Assembly (NCBI GenBank): GCA_947000775.1
Contig: CAMQGK010000327.1
Location: 18,238,501 to 18,302,500, forward strand
Length of the DNA: 64,000 bases
Direction of reading: 5' to 3'
Source of the DNA: Pterois miles
Lineage: Eukaryota; Chordata; Actinopteri; Perciformes; Scorpaenidae
In this document: positions 1-14,802 of the stretch, in pieces
Layout: every line of letters begins with the position of its first letter
Position numbering within the stretch: the stretch's first letter is position 1
Made by a program: the position numbers and the translations under genes
Notes under the pieces: generated by a model
Database searches by the model: none
Told to the model about the DNA's origin: nothing
The model's input: only the letters and a program-made list of their open reading frames with translations

Positions 1-154
1 ATTTGAAAGATCAATACATTATGGTGCCTTCAAAGGGGGTCGTGTTTACTGTGTTCAGGAGAAGAGTCCATATGAACACCCCCCTCAGGTGGTATTCATG
101 ACCTCATAAGTGGAAAGTTTCTGAAAGCTCCAAGTTCACAACTTGTGGAAGTTC

Positions 155-158
<4 letters not shown>

Positions 159-231
<73 letters not shown>

Positions 232-245
232 TGTATATATATAAA

Positions 246-315
<70 letters not shown>
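159..315. repeat. (AT)n microsatellite
   Basis: About 155 bp of nearly pure AT dinucleotide, with one A-rich break at about 226-250. It produces spurious Tyr-Ile open frames on both strands. Confidence 0.95.
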
Positions 316-317
<2 letters not shown>

Positions 318-344
318 ACTTTCCCAGGTGACTTGAATTAAAAT

Positions 345-575
345 GCAAACCTTGTTGTTGTTGTTCTCCTTTCGGCTGCTCCCCTCAGGGGTCGCCACAG
401 AGGTCATCATAAATACGCATGCTTGTTTGGCATGTGTTTTACGCCGTATGCCCTTCCTGACGCATCCCTCTTTATATTTATGCAGGTTGGGACCAGAGCA
501 GCCAGGGATTGAAACACCAACCTTCTGATTGGTGGACAACCTGCTCTACCCTCTGAGCCACGGCTGCTCCTTACA
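345..575 (-). mobile_element. tRNA-derived SINE-like element, minus orientation
   Basis: The reverse complement starts GGAGCAGCCGTGGCTCAGAG and GGTAGAGCAGG (A box) and continues through a degenerate B box (TTTCAATCCC). The body includes GCCCTTCCTGACGCATCCC on the plus strand, a phrase recurrent in fish repeats. An (AT)n tract adjoins it on the left. Confidence 0.6.
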
Positions 576-884
576 AAAACAAAAAACTTGTAACGGTTCC
601 TACATATCTACTTGATGGGTGAATACCATCATGCTGAAAGACAGAGGCTAAAGCTATCCCAGGCAAAAACAAGAACAATTTACCACCTCCACTGGGTGTT
701 GATCCATGTAGAAGACATAGAAATAAAGGAGGATTATTCTTCTAGATTGAGTACAGAACTAGCTGTTCAATGATAAGGAAGGTGTCCATCAAAATTAAGA
801 CTGTATTTCCTTCCAGGTTTTTGCTCCCTCGTGCAGACAGGATGATACTGTCTTTTTTAAGTCTTTAGATAAAAAAGATATAAT

Positions 885-956
885 TTAATAGGTTATTTTT
901 TTCAGTGTAAGGAAGTATTCCTTCTTCAATGCATTACTCCACTTGAAGGCTACCCC
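885..956 (-). CDS. ube3d: ube3d terminal coding exon
   Basis: After a GCAG acceptor at 957-960 the frame reads GVAFKWSNALKKEYFLTLKK, then ITY and TAA. The preceding exon ends in phase 0 (MRRMRSYE|GTGAG), which fits. The human protein ends in QVAFLKM, so VAF is the only shared anchor, and the fish C terminus is longer. I did not find a canonical AATAAA on the minus strand downstream. An alternative last exon further left cannot be excluded. Confidence 0.6.
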   Translation of the reverse strand, partial: GVAFKWSNALKKEYFLTLKKITY

Positions 957-3900
957 CTGCCTCAGCTGACAACAAAAGCAGCTTCGCATGACGTCCAACA
1001 ACAGACGTCCTTCTCAAAGGTTTGCTCATCATATATCATTCCAGCTCTCTTACTTTTCAGCAGATGGAAAACTTGTTTAAGTGGTGGGAGTCACTTCCTA
1101 AACTTTCTGAGCAGGAGGTGGAGGATAATGGTTCTAATTATACCCGTTGCTATGTTTAAAAGGGCTAGGAGAATAGAGTTGTCAGCAAAGTTAACAACTC
1201 CCATTTTCTAGTCAAAGGGTTTTCCACAGCAACTTGAGCTAAATATACACATTTTGCACAATTACAGGTGTACAGAAGCTGGAATAAGGCTGACAAAAGC
1301 AAAACCTTACATTTGACCCACATAATCCCTAAAGCAAGGCTGTTAACTGAAAGCTCTGAATCATGAAATTAATAAAGGCACAAGTCAAGCACTGCTGAAT
1401 AACGGATAAACAAGGCGCTATAAGCAAGAAGTAAACGAAATAAGTGATCGCTGTCAGCTAAGAGTCGCTGCTGTTTTTACAAAAGATGAAGATAAATTAA
1501 AAGACTCTCATCATCTCTCTGCTTATACAACATAGTATCAGGGTAACCATTTTACAAATATCAAAATATATTAGGATCTATTGCCCATTACAATACATAG
1601 TAAATGTCTCACCTCATAGGATCTCATGCGACGCATAGAGGCAGGAAGTGTAGAGTTGCTGTCATCCATCACTTGCAGCAGCTCCTCGCACACCTTTAGC
1701 GGAAGCACCACAGGATGTCCTATAGCATTGGCCTCCCAGCTAGCTATAATGCTGAAAGCACACAGAACAGGAGTGATTTATAGTGACTGCCACAGCATTA
1801 TACAACAAAGATGATGCCCAGAATAGCTGCAGTAAATCCCACAGTGAAGCATTCACACCAACGCTTCAATTAAGCAGTTTTTAACTGTAAACTGAACTAG
1901 ATAACTAGGGGATGCATAAAAGTGGATTGATGGTGAGTGTGTGTGTGTGTGGCATCAATACATGTTTGTGAGTGGGACGAAAAGAAGAGAGGACTGAAAG
2001 GAGAAGAGTGATTGAGAGAAGGAAGATTGATGCTCTGTCGGTGTGTGCTGCTCATCCAGTTTATTTAGGTGACATTTAGCCATCTGTGCAGTTCCTGAGA
2101 GGGAAAAGTCTCCCCAAGTTTTAGCAGCTCTACTTAAGACAACATGCTGAAGAAACACTACTGCTGGAGCTATGTTTATATGCATGGGAAATGTGCTATT
2201 AGCTACTCAAAAAAGTGTGTTAATAGGGTTTGTTTACACAGCACATCGAATCAAGATATGCTGTATACATATTAACGAAACCAGTCAACATCATAATTCA
2301 TTGTGCATGGAAATGTAGTCAGTGTTATCTACATTAAAGTTTGATTACTCACATATCAGAAGGGACTCTATAGAAAATAAGTTACCCATACGATTTCCAT
2401 TAGACTCAATTTCCATATCCATGAGACCTCATTCACATTGCACTGGATTGTGATGGTGCCTGCGACTTTCACTCAACTCATAATCAAGTCACTGCCATTA
2501 GTGACAAGCGTAATCCACTTAGGCACTGGCTCACTGATTCTCCAGCCAATTATTGGCAGTTTTAACAACACACCCTGCAACCTCTAGCTACAGCAGTCAA
2601 CTGTAACCGACTGTATCCTGAATAAGAGGCCCACCGTCGAGGGAATTCAGCTCCCTGGGCATAACATTCAATTTAAAAATGTCAGAGATGAGTGATGGAG
2701 GATGGATGGTAAATTATGTAGGGGGGAAATGGAAGTGAGAGTAATACCAGCATTTAGCTTTGCAAGACTTCAGAGAAATGTCAAAAATAGGTAAAATTAA
2801 AAAAAAAAGTAGTCGTAAGTGCTAAAGTCCACATTAAGATCCGTGATTGGGGTATTGATAATTAGTTTGAGTGTCCTCACTGCATATTTTGTCCACCAGA
2901 GAGCACTGACAAGTTAATTCTGCATGTGTAAAATCAGTAAGACTGATCAATACATATCTTGGGAACGATTTTTGTAATGCTCAAAAATCAGGTCTACTTT
3001 GCTCTAAAACATCAGACTGTAACAACAAAAAGCTCCATGGTCTGAAATTTAGACAGTGGAAGAACAGATTCATCTCTGACAGGGTTGAAATGACCTCTGT
3101 GGCATGACATAATTCATACAATAAGTGAAAAGCAGAAATTCAGAGGTGTTCATTCTTATTCTGGCTTGACAAAAACAGCTGCGCTCCAGTCAAAAGTTCC
3201 TGTCACGGCTTGTTGTAACAGTATGACGTCTCTCTTAGTACCCAGCATGCACCTTTGGTGGAACAGTTTCCATGTGCATCACTCAGCTCCTACAGTTCAT
3301 CATGTCATTTAAATGCACTCTTACTGCTTTGACTGTGAAGACAAGCCTTTCTACTTTCATGCGAGTTTTACTTATAATTACCCTTTCTCGTCAGCCAGCC
3401 AGTGGGCTTGTCAAAGTGGTAGGAACAACAAAACGTCTCTGCCTTCACTCGACGCAGCTGCAGGGAAAAGGAGGAGGAGGATGAGGAGGGGGAAAAACGC
3501 CGAGTGCTGATTCAGTTGAAAATAATGAGGGTGGAAGGCTCTTCCAGTGGGGTGCTGCTGTACTGAACATGGAGAACTGTATGCAGCACATCCACCTACG
3601 GTATACCTCTCTAACGCATCACAGCAAGGTACACAGAGCCGCGCTCCAGTCATTACAACACTCCCTGTATGTGCAACAAACAAGAGTGTATGCAACTGAC
3701 AACACTGGCGCAATCTAATTCGCACAAGAACAGACAATAGACAATAATAGACCATGGGTCTGAGCAGGGACCCCTAGCGCAACGACTTCTAAGACCTAAG
3801 ATCTGTTCACCAACAAAGTCGTGTTTCATCCCTTGCAGTGAGCCGAGGCAGGTGGTGATTGAGAGGGTGCGCTGAAAAGATGAAGGGATAAGATTAAGAA

Positions 3901-6900
3901 GAGGAAAATAAAGATTGGAGTGGAGGGTGGAGGGTGGAGGATGCAGTCTTTGCTTACTCTCTCTGCTGGCTTCCTGTGTCGGAGCAGGCAGTGTAGAGGA
4001 GTTTTAGGGCTCTGGCAGCTCTGGGTGATGGACTGTGAAGAAAGGGGGAGCTGATTGATCTCTCACCCTCAACAAACGTCTCTGGGACCGACGCTGTGAT
4101 GGAGTCGCTGTTCAGCAGCCAGAGCTGGAAGAGGACCAGACAGGTCACTTAACACTTGAGACACACATACCGAATGTCACATAAACTCTATACATCCACT
4201 CATGCACACCAGTTTAGAGTATCTTATAAACATCAGTCTTATATCATGTGATAGGATACAGGTAGTAGGCAATCTGAGGGGGGGATGCCATCCCCCTTGT
4301 TAGCAAAATGACCAAAATGTATGCCCTTTGTTAACATGCTACCATCCCCTAGTAGCAGAGAGGGTGGATGGGCAGAGGGGTTGTTTAGTTAGTTTAGTTT
4401 GCCTGAGACTTTTATCTGAAAGAAGTTTGTGCAAGTTAGAATCAGTAACCAACGTCCGAGGTCTGAGAAGTGAAGCTATTGTGGAAGTACCTTAAACCTG
4501 CATTCTTTCTAACAGCCTCTGGTTGCAAAAAGAAGTCAGATTATATAGAAGTCTATGACAAAATGAGCCTACTTCTCACTTGATTTATTACCTCAGTAAA
4601 CATTGTAAACATGAGTTTATGGTCTCAATCACTGGTTTCAAGTCTTCGTCAATACAGAATGATGTTCATTTAGTAAATTATGGTCCCATTTAGTGTGAAA
4701 TAGACCATAAAGCAGAGTATGTTTTAGGGTGTGGCTACCTTGTGATTGACAGGTTGCTACCACAGTGTTGTGGAGGTATTTTCTTACAACTTTAACCATT
4801 TCACAGGGGCAAAATGACAAACTTGAGGCTTCAAAACAGTAGTCCACAAACCAATGGGTGATGTCATGGTGACTAAGTCCAGTTCTTATACTTCTCAATC
4901 TACGGCTAGGATCGATGGCCTAACCATGGCTCTGAAATATCAGTAGTGTAATGGTGCAAGTTCACAGGGTGGTTTTGATTGTGAGGCATTGCCTCGTTTC
5001 CCAGCAATGGAGTCTTGATGGGCTGCCACTAGACACGTGACACCTGATTGGATGAATGCTTCCCCTTGTGGGCTGCTGCTCCCAGCTTTCAAACCAGAGG
5101 TGGCTCATTTCAAACTTTCTTCTCTTATATTATGAGAATAGTTCACCAAAATGTGTCTTTGAAAACACTGAGGCAAGAAATAAGACATGCAGTTGCTGAA
5201 TATTTCTTCTGTCTGTCTTTATTTTAGCGCATAAAACTACATTTAATTTAAAAGTTTCTCAGGAGGTTCCAGAGGTGTGGTGGTATGTATCTCAAATCGT
5301 ACCGCCATGCTACCAGAATGCATTGCATGGCTGCTTACATAAACAATGAATGGGAAGCCTGTGGACATGTACTGTAACCATGCTGTGTATTGATAAAGTC
5401 ATAACGCTGTCTGTGGTGCTGAAGTGGCAGACAGATTTGTAATTGTGACTTTTTCTCCGAGTCCTGCCCTTCTGTCAGTTTCATCTTGGATCTATAATAT
5501 TCTCTAAACTATACAGCTAGAGGGGATTTAAAAAAAATACAGAACCAAAAGAGTCGCTTCATGGGGCGGTTTGCCAGTCGCGGGTGAAAAATCAATTATT
5601 CGCCCACTGGATTATTTACTTAAACGCCTGCTTATGCAGGTTGTATTGATTCTAACTGTCAGCAACACAACATTTACTTCACCCTTTGACTTTTAAAAAC
5701 TGTTTTCCCAAAAAATGACCCACCAATATATGATGTTTCAGCATCATGTTTTAGTACAAACCTGGTAAATGGTGCAGAGTAAACTAATACTCACTTTCAA
5801 ACCTCTGTGCTCCTGCACTGGGAAGGTTAATCAGCACACACACTGCCATTTCTTAGCCCTCATTTCTTTTCTACCAGTGTTGAAGAAATCAGTGGGGTCT
5901 AGTCGTGCCTCTGTTTGATTTTCCTTCTCACTAGTGTTTCTGAGCTGTGGAGCCTGCTGGTGGCTGCTCACACAGACGGAGAAATGAGCTCAAACAGACT
6001 GACAAGGTGAAAACTGCTGCCTTCAGATGAGCACATTTACAATGTAAATGACTGTAGAGTTGTAGAGAGATTAAAAACATGGACATACTACAAGTTGTCC
6101 AACATACAATCACTAGCTTGAAGTGTTCTTCAATACAGCATGATGTTCAGTAAATTATGAATTATTATAATTTAGTAAATTATGGCCCCATTTAGAGTCA
6201 AATAGACCATAAAGCAGAGTATGCCTTAAGGTGTGGCTACCTTGTGATTGACATGTCGCTACCACGGCATTGTCTGTGTTTTCGTCTTACAAATTTAACC
6301 CTTTCACAGTGTGTTTTCTGTTCATTTAAGTTAAGTGTAACATTTTGGTTGCCTAAAAATGTCTTATTCAGCGTTCGGTTGTACTGCCTCGAGTCACTTT
6401 TGAGTCCAAAAAACAAAATGGGTGATTTCTTCTAAACAGTCAATGGCTAAACAGCATGTCATGCACCTCTGACATGATGCAGGTTACTTTTTTATTTTAT
6501 ATAGATTAAATAATTCAAAAGTCAGTCAATTTGAGATGAATTGGATTCTTATTACCCGTTTGCAGTGACATGTTTTAATGTCCTAGTGTTGAAAGTCTGA
6601 CAAGGACACAATTTGTGGAGTACGTGGGAATGACGTGCAGTGGCGTCTCTATTGTTACACAAAGAACCACTTGTTATAATCCACTTGTCGCTAAGTTTAA
6701 AGAGCTAAAAGCTAAAAACAAATTACAGTCAATCAGCTTTTCATATCGCTTGAAGAACCTGCCATATCACCCTTTTCCATTTATCAAATAATAGAGGAGT
6801 CAACTACTTACTCAAACCTCATGTGCTTCTCTGGTGCGACAGCTTGTTCTTACCAGTAAGAAGGCTTTTCCATCAGGAGTTTGGACGGAGAAGTGGAAGG

Positions 6901-8196
6901 TGCTCAGCGAGGTGGACAGCCCCAACAGTCTGGCTGCTACCGTCTTCTCCAGGAAGACTGATCTGTCCAGAAGAGACAATGATCATTCATTTAGTCTTTA
7001 TAGAGCATATACAATTTCTTGGTCAGAATGGAGATTTCGATGGCTTTTGACAAGGTTTTGTTTCTTTATATTTTATTTTGAACATGTAAAATAAAAAAAA
7101 AAAGATAAAAACAACACTAAATAACAGTAAAATGAAATGAACGCTAAACCTATACACATACTCAATAAATGATTATCATAAACACAAATTAATCTTACAT
7201 GTTTGAAAAGGAGTAGGAGGAAGTACATGCTTATTTATTCCTACCCCTTCTCTGCTACTAATCCACTAATTCATAAACTTTATGTCATAAACACATACTG
7301 TATATACACAGAGGACACAGTGTTTCTTACTCGCTAAATGCCTACAAGAAAACTTTATGGAAAAACGCTCTACATTTTATGGTCATGCGTATGCGCAGTA
7401 TTAATTTTGAAAATGGTGTTATAATCATTCAGTACAGTAGCTATAATAAGCAAAATGGCTTTCAAAAGACAGTGGAAAAACCCCTCTGGTGCTTGTGCGT
7501 AATCTATAAAATATTCAAACTTGCACTGTGGGATTATTAAAACTTTTAATTCAGAAGCCTGAATTGAAAAAGCCTGAACACAGTGCTGATATGCAAGAGC
7601 CACTTTTCATCTGTTTCCCTGTGAAAGTACACACAGTTTCCTAACTGTCGTCACTTGAAGTTTGGATAAAAACCTGCCTGTTAAGTGAGGCTTCAGGCTC
7701 TCTGTCTCCCACAGTGGGCTCCACCACCACCTGTGTGATGTACAGTTTCAGGGTCTCTGGAAGACACAATAGAGAGGCTCATAAACAAAATTGGAAATTA
7801 TGATTATAATCTATAGAGTGATATAATCTACTGTATACCTGGTGTGACAGCCTCTCCGAGCACTGATGAACAACTCTTGCAGGAGATGAGTGCCAGGCGG
7901 CGGCAGGGTTTCTGTACGCAACACAGTTAAAAAAAAATGAAAATCATTCACCAAAGTATACACCCATAATCAATAGCCACTATAACCAGGATGGAAAGCA
8001 GAAGAGGAGACACAGAGAGAGATTGTCATTCGTTCTCCTTCTCTTTTCTATCTGGCTCTCTTCTTTCTATATTTCTCACTTTCAGTCATGCAAAGAGTGC
8101 TGCTCGTGGAGAGAATGACTAATAAAAGAGAAAAGAACTCAATCCTCATCTTCAGAGTGCTAGAGTTTGACTTCACTGATGCAGCCGTCTGATAAG

Positions 8197-8250
<54 letters not shown>

Positions 8251-11200
8251 TCTCCACTTTATCCCTCAAAGTAGCTAGAGAGGCAGTATAATATGATCTG
8301 ATGACTGACCATCATCCGTCCATCTAGACTTATTCATCTAAAACAAACACCTTTCAAAAATCTTTGGATTTCAAGAAAGTCCTTTTGTCTTCCTTCTAAG
8401 ATTAAAAGGTGGAGACTTGTTTTCCTCTGTGCGTCCCTCACCTTTGAATCTTGACTGTCCTCTGAGCCAACGGGACTCACTTCCTCACTGAGAGTCTGTT
8501 CACAGCCGCCATCTCTGGCCAGGAGGAGGAAGGTGTCACCCAGCAGACAGTCCTCTGCTCGTGGCAGTAGCTTCTTGTTAGCGAACGGATCAGGGTGGCA
8601 ACACCAGTCGTCCACGATGGCGTTCCAGTTACCATTAGGAAGGGGAAGAACTCGCTTAAACACTCTGAAGAAGGAACAACAAACAAGCCATTACAGATTG
8701 TCTTTCCATCACTGCCTAGTGATATCTCAAAACTGCATGAAGTGGTTCTTGCTGCAGGGAGAGCTGTTATCTCTCAAACTGCACACAGTTCCCGTAGGGC
8801 CACAGATGATCAGAATACAATGGAGAAAAATCTGACAAAAGAAGGGTGTCCAAATGATGGTGTATTACAGCCATAGTAGGTAAAACAAATAATAACATAA
8901 TGGAGCAGGGGGATGGGGGTAATATCCAGAGAAAAAAACTCTAAAATTACTATACACTAAAATTTCACAAGAAAAGAAACACGGATATTCTGTGATATTA
9001 AAATCATAAATCTGTGAGAAAAAAAGTGTTTTTCTAATAAGGAACCACATTGTTTTACTTTGCAAGGCTGGATCGACCTCATCACACCACACAGACGCCA
9101 CTGCTTGATGCAATATGCTTGCAAAGGGTGACCATCATGATCATGATCATCATGATTTTAGCTCATAACACCATAAGCATCCAGACTTTGAAGAGACATT
9201 GCCGTGAACTGGGCATATTCAGACAAAAACAACATACTGATTTTTTTTTTTCCGGAACATTTATGAAAATTCTGAGTTTTTTCTTGAACTGAGGGGGACT
9301 GCAGAGTTATCATTTTTAACCCACTCCAAGAAATTCTCCTGAAATTTCTACTTTTCCCAGCCCTTGTTGGAAGCAAAAAAAAAAAAAGTTTCTGGCAACT
9401 TTTATTGGATTATTGCTGAGAAAGATCGCCAGAGGCCAAAGGTCTCTTGAATGCAGGTATTGCAATTTTCAGCATGTCACATCGCTGAGCAGAGAAAGCT
9501 ACAAGCTGAGGGGCTATAAGAACAATACCACTGTCCAGCTGAACCACCTCAAGGTAAGAAACAATTGTTTTTTTTTTTAATGGGTATTGTGGACCTTTAC
9601 GTCACACTGACTGCATAACTCTAACCCAGTCAGGTTGACTGGGTGGACTGTGCCCCTGCTCCATCCATCATTTTTTTCTTTCCCAGACTATCGCTTCAAC
9701 CGCTGGGTCACACCATCAATAAACACCTGCTCCTCTTCCTGCGAAGGAGGCGTAAATAAAAAACGATTTCCACTGATGCTCGTCCTCCGTCCGTCTGCTC
9801 CTCACCTGTCCTCCAGCAGCCTGGTCATGCAGCCCTGGCAGTGGAAGCAATAAGTCTCTTTCGCCCGAAGTGTCTCCATCACGCTGTCAGAAGCCTCTGT
9901 GGAGGCAACAAATAAATGAGCCACATTTGTTGAAAGGGTGGTAACCTTGTACTACAGAGCACAGAGTCAATAAAATACTGGGTGGCGAAGGTGGTTCCTA
10001 TAGGAAGCGGGCAATCAACCTGATATCGAATGGATTATACAGTGACTGTCCTCAGCTATAACTTCTGCTTGTGCCGGGAGCAACATAAAAAAAAAAAAAT
10101 GCCAAAAGATGGGAGTTTGGGGATATTATGCAATGACTCTGGGGATGATACGAGATCAAACCAAAACTTAAAGGGAGTATTCTCATGACTCTGATGATCA
10201 GTTGCTAGTGGGCCGTTAGGGAACCTGAGAGCAAAATTTACACCTTCACTGTCTCTGATGACCAAGTGACTCAATCCAATTAATTCAGAAGCTCTAAATA
10301 GCTACCAAAAGACTTTGTTCTCGCCTTGGCACAGAGGAGTCCAGCAAAGCAGTAGGGAGGCTGCACGTGTCTGGATGCATTTCCATAATTCTCCCGGACA
10401 TTACCTTCATCGTTGCTTCGTGTGATACTGATGCGCAGTCTGAAATGCAGCTCCCCTGCGCACGATTCTCCTGCAGGTGTCGGAACGCAGGATCCCTGCT
10501 CGAAGGTGACCCCTGCTGGCAAAGTCAAGCTCAGGTCGCCTCTGGGAGTCCGGATATGGAGGGAAGAATCTCCTCCTGTCACGACCACATCTGCAGAACT
10601 TATGGCCACGTCTTTCCTGAAGAGCAGATGCAAGCAGACGCTTTATACACACAGGTTTAAAAGGAACATACAGGAAATAGAAGAAAAGGTTTCATATTTT
10701 TCCTTGCCAAAAGTTTGATAAGAATAATAAATCTTCTCATGTCTGGAGGGTAAATGTCAAACTAGAGCTGGTAGAATATTAGCTTAGCTTAGCTTAAAGA
10801 CTGCAAACGAGGAGAAACACATAGCCTGACTCCTGTATGCTTCGTTTCCATAGGGTTCTATTTTGTGTCTGTAAATGCATATAGCATACAGATTACCGCC
10901 CCAAGAGTTCAACACTAGGAAATGCATCTCTTTACATATAGAAACCACCACCACAGATATGGGAGAAAAGATACTGCACAGATATATAACAGTGTTTTAT
11001 ATCTATGAGCTACTGTTTGTTTGACGAGTCACATTTACAACAGCATATTTAGCTAACACTGGTTACCTGCTAGCTGTGCATATAGTGGTTCATACTATTA
11101 TATTAATTAATCTGTTTATCAATTTGATAATTCTACAGGAAGTTAGCATAACCTTGTATCTTCCTGTGGCACACAGTATACGGTCCATCTGTAATCTGAT

Positions 11201-14200
11201 GCAAAAGCTGAAAAAAAAAAAAAACAAAAAAAGAAAACAAAACAAAACAAAAAGAGGTCTGCAAACACATCAGACATCACAGAAGTTCCCATAGGAATGA
11301 ATGAGCTTACAGTTGACTTGCATACGTACACAGAGCTATGTGGAAACAAGCCGTTTTATTGTCGCTATGAGACTCCAGAGACTGAGCCACGTCTCCACTT
11401 TGAGTCACTGCTGCCAGGTAAGAAAAAGTCCCACCACACTTTGTTCTTTGTAGGGATTAAGCAAAAACGATATGATAATATGTGAGCTTTATGTAGGTGT
11501 TTGTAGGCCGATTTTGTTATCTTCGAACAGAGCCGGGCGAACTGTTTCTTCTTGTTTCCAGTCTTTATGTTAAAGAGGACCTATTACGCATATTTTCCGG
11601 TGTATACTTTTATTTAGTGTTTTCGAACCACACTCTTTGGACTCGGTTCCAGCTCCGCTCTACCTGGCTTTGCTTGAGGGCATCTCAAACTAGTCGCAAA
11701 ACAGGTATTATGCAACTGAACACAGTTGGCAAATTATGGTGACATCTCCAAGTTATGGAAGAAAGGGCGGGACGTGAAGCGAGGTATTTTAGGCAGCTCA
11801 GGAGTAGCGTTTCTGTGAGGGAGAGTAACTCTGTTTGGCATGGACTCTGGGTTTTGTAATTTTGCAGACCTTTTACATACACAAAAAAAATATTTAACAC
11901 ACTTAAGGAAAGGGAAAAAGCACAAAAGCATAATAGATCCTTTTTAAGCTAAGTTTACAGGCTGTTGGCTGTAGCTTCATATGAAACAGAGACATGAGGT
12001 ATCAGTCTCCTATCTCTTGGAAAGAAACACAATAAGCAGATTTTCTAAGATATCAAACTATTCTTTTAATACTTCAGGAAACATTATGTTTCGAGATCTC
12101 GTTAGTGTTAGTGTTAAAGTATTAAAATCTCTCAAGTGAGAAGGCTGGTTCATTTCGTAGTCTTGGTTCTTGGTACTTAATGCATAATAAGTGAACAACA
12201 AGCCAATATCCCCAAAATTTGGTAACATCAGATCATACACATATGGACTCAGGAGGATCAGTAATTAGTCAAGGTCTCCATACAGTGATTAATGAGTCAG
12301 CCTTCAGTGCATAGACTAGCATAGACTGTATATAAATTTCAGAATATATCACATCATATGGCGAGCTACATAGCCCTGGACTCAAAAGCCCTTGACTCAA
12401 TTTTTTTTAGAGAGGAAGAGGAAGAAAACGAGGAGCATCCTGACAGATAGCTCCCATCTCTTCAGGGGGGTGCTATAGAGTCCCCCTGGCAACTAAAAAT
12501 GGATTTAAAAAGTCCTTCATCCCAACTGTCATGTCATCAATATTCAATAAAGTGACTGAGTAGATTTACGCCTCAGAGATTAAGGGTGTAAGAAAATATA
12601 AAATAAAATATCACAATATTATGTGTTGTGATACTGTATTGATTCTCAAAAACACTATCAATTTGTAACTAATAGCTTACATGCAAAGATGAACTCAGTC
12701 AATACTGGCAAATAATGTCATTGGCAAACACATGCTCCCTCTCAGTGTATGAGACCTCTCAAAATAGAGCTGTGATAATGGATGTTATAGGGACTGTTAT
12801 AAATGGAAATGCAGATCCCACTGTTCAGATTGCATAAATAACAAACTTCTTATTACCCAGATTTTATGCATATGGCAGTGTGTTTCAGTTTCCCTAAAAT
12901 CTTATTTTAAAAAATCGTAATATATTGAATCTTTACCCCTGTTTCATTATATTTATCACATTGCCAGATATTCTTGCCATTTCACAGCCCTAGTGGAGGT
13001 ATATAATATGAACATAAAAAAATCCAATGACTGTTACAATGTCCTCCGCAGAACCGGACCTACTACTGTAAAGACTGTTATAAATAATACTACTACAATC
13101 ATAAATACCACCTCAACCTCCTGCTGTCTCAGCTAAAGGAAGTACTGAATAATGACTATTAATGATGAGTTCATGAAGACCACTAGCTGAGAGAAATACT
13201 TTCTTTTACCTGAAACAGACTGGACATACAGGCTGAGTACTTCCTCTGGCTATAGGGTTGTCCTTTTTTCAAATCAAGTGTTATTACTTTTTTCTTAAAC
13301 TACAGGAAACACTGACAGTGTAGAGTCCTTCTCTGAGTGGTTGGTGGCTTTTATTTCATTTCCTTTGGTGAGAAATGTTTAACGTTAGCTCTCCTAGTCG
13401 TCACCTAACTTTCAGTCCTATATTAGTTGTACAAAACGCAGTTATATGAACATATAAGACTGTACAGTTGTGAACAGAGTCACCTCTCCACTGTAGATTC
13501 TGTGCTTTAGGAGAGAGGAGAGGACAAGGGCTGATATTACTGCCTGTTGAATCTCATTAGCCCCATCTGGTGGTGTTGTAGTTGAACTACACTACAATTA
13601 CTATCACAAGCAGAGGTGACCATTCTTAGAGATTTCTAAGAAGACAAATCACTCTCACTCTTTTCTGCTGCTATATATCATAAATGCATCGCTAATTAAT
13701 TGCTAATAACAATATGAAAAAGTATTTATTCATATGGTTCTTTTCAAGTTCACAAACTGCTTTGCAAACTAAATATACACTGAATCATGAGTACCAAAAC
13801 TCAAACTCAAAAAAAAGTCAAAATATAAATATCCAATACCCCATGTTGTAAAAAGTGAGATTTTCATGTCTTTTATATTCTAAAGCAGGTTTATTTACTA
13901 TGTGAATAACCCACAGAGAAATACACACAGCCCGTATTCAGAAACTGAGCTTTTGAAACGAGCCGTAAGTCCATTTGTGACGTCACAAATCTACAATATT
14001 TAGACCATTTCACAGTTTTACATGTAAACACTTTAAATGTGTCCTAGTTTATTTCCTGTTGCAGTGTGTGACTGACATCAGCTGACAGGAAGTAAACATG
14101 GACCCGAGCTGTTGTCTAGCAATGCAAGTCTGTTGTAATTCTGATGAAATGTGCTAAAACCACAGATGTATTAAGAGAACTGGATACAGTGTTGGAGGCA

Positions 14201-14745
14201 GAGACCCATTCACTCCTTTGAAAGATGCTCAGTGGCGCATGAAGGAAAAATGGCTCAACTTCAGTCTGGAAAAGTACTCGGATCTTCTGGGGTCTTTCGT
14301 GTCTTATCACGCCCTGCTGCGCATGTCCGATATGCGACATAGACATAAACAGAGGAAGGAAATAACTCTGGATTCAGGTATTAGTGTGTTTTACAACTTG
14401 TAGGATCTAATGATTTAAATAATATAAGTCTGTGGGAAACGTCTTTTTTTGGCCCCAATGATGTCATGCAACAGACAACGAAGTTGTAGTATCACCGTTT
14501 GGCCACGATGAACATAAACGCAGGCATATTTAGGCAGACAGTATGAGGAAAAACAAGTTTTTTTTTTTTTTTATGTTACAGCATGTAAACATGTTCTAAT
14601 AGAAACATAAAATACAAGTATGAACCTGAAAATGAGCACGATGTAAGTATCATGAATATAATGTACCAAATGTATCAACAGGAATCATCGTGCAGAACTG
14701 CCCCTGTCAGTGTTATATAGAATATAGACAGTATAGGATATATAT

Positions 14746-14802
<57 letters not shown>

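Larger units (their letters stand above)
1..884. other. Region downstream of ube3d
   Basis: Holds the (AT)n tract, the SINE-like element and about 300 bp of AT-rich sequence next to the ube3d stop codon that should include its 3' UTR. A TTTAAT (ATTAAA in reverse) overlaps the stop region. No clear AATAAA was seen on the minus strand. Confidence 0.4.

Noticed and set aside
4276..4296. GGGGGATG/CATCCCCC short palindrome
   Set aside because: Arms of 8 bp in low-complexity sequence are expected by chance in 64 kb, and no gene signal adjoins it.
14218..14403. 61-codon open frame ending near 14403
   Set aside because: It lies in a dispersed repeat, has no splice or homology support, and sits antisense in ube3d intron 1.
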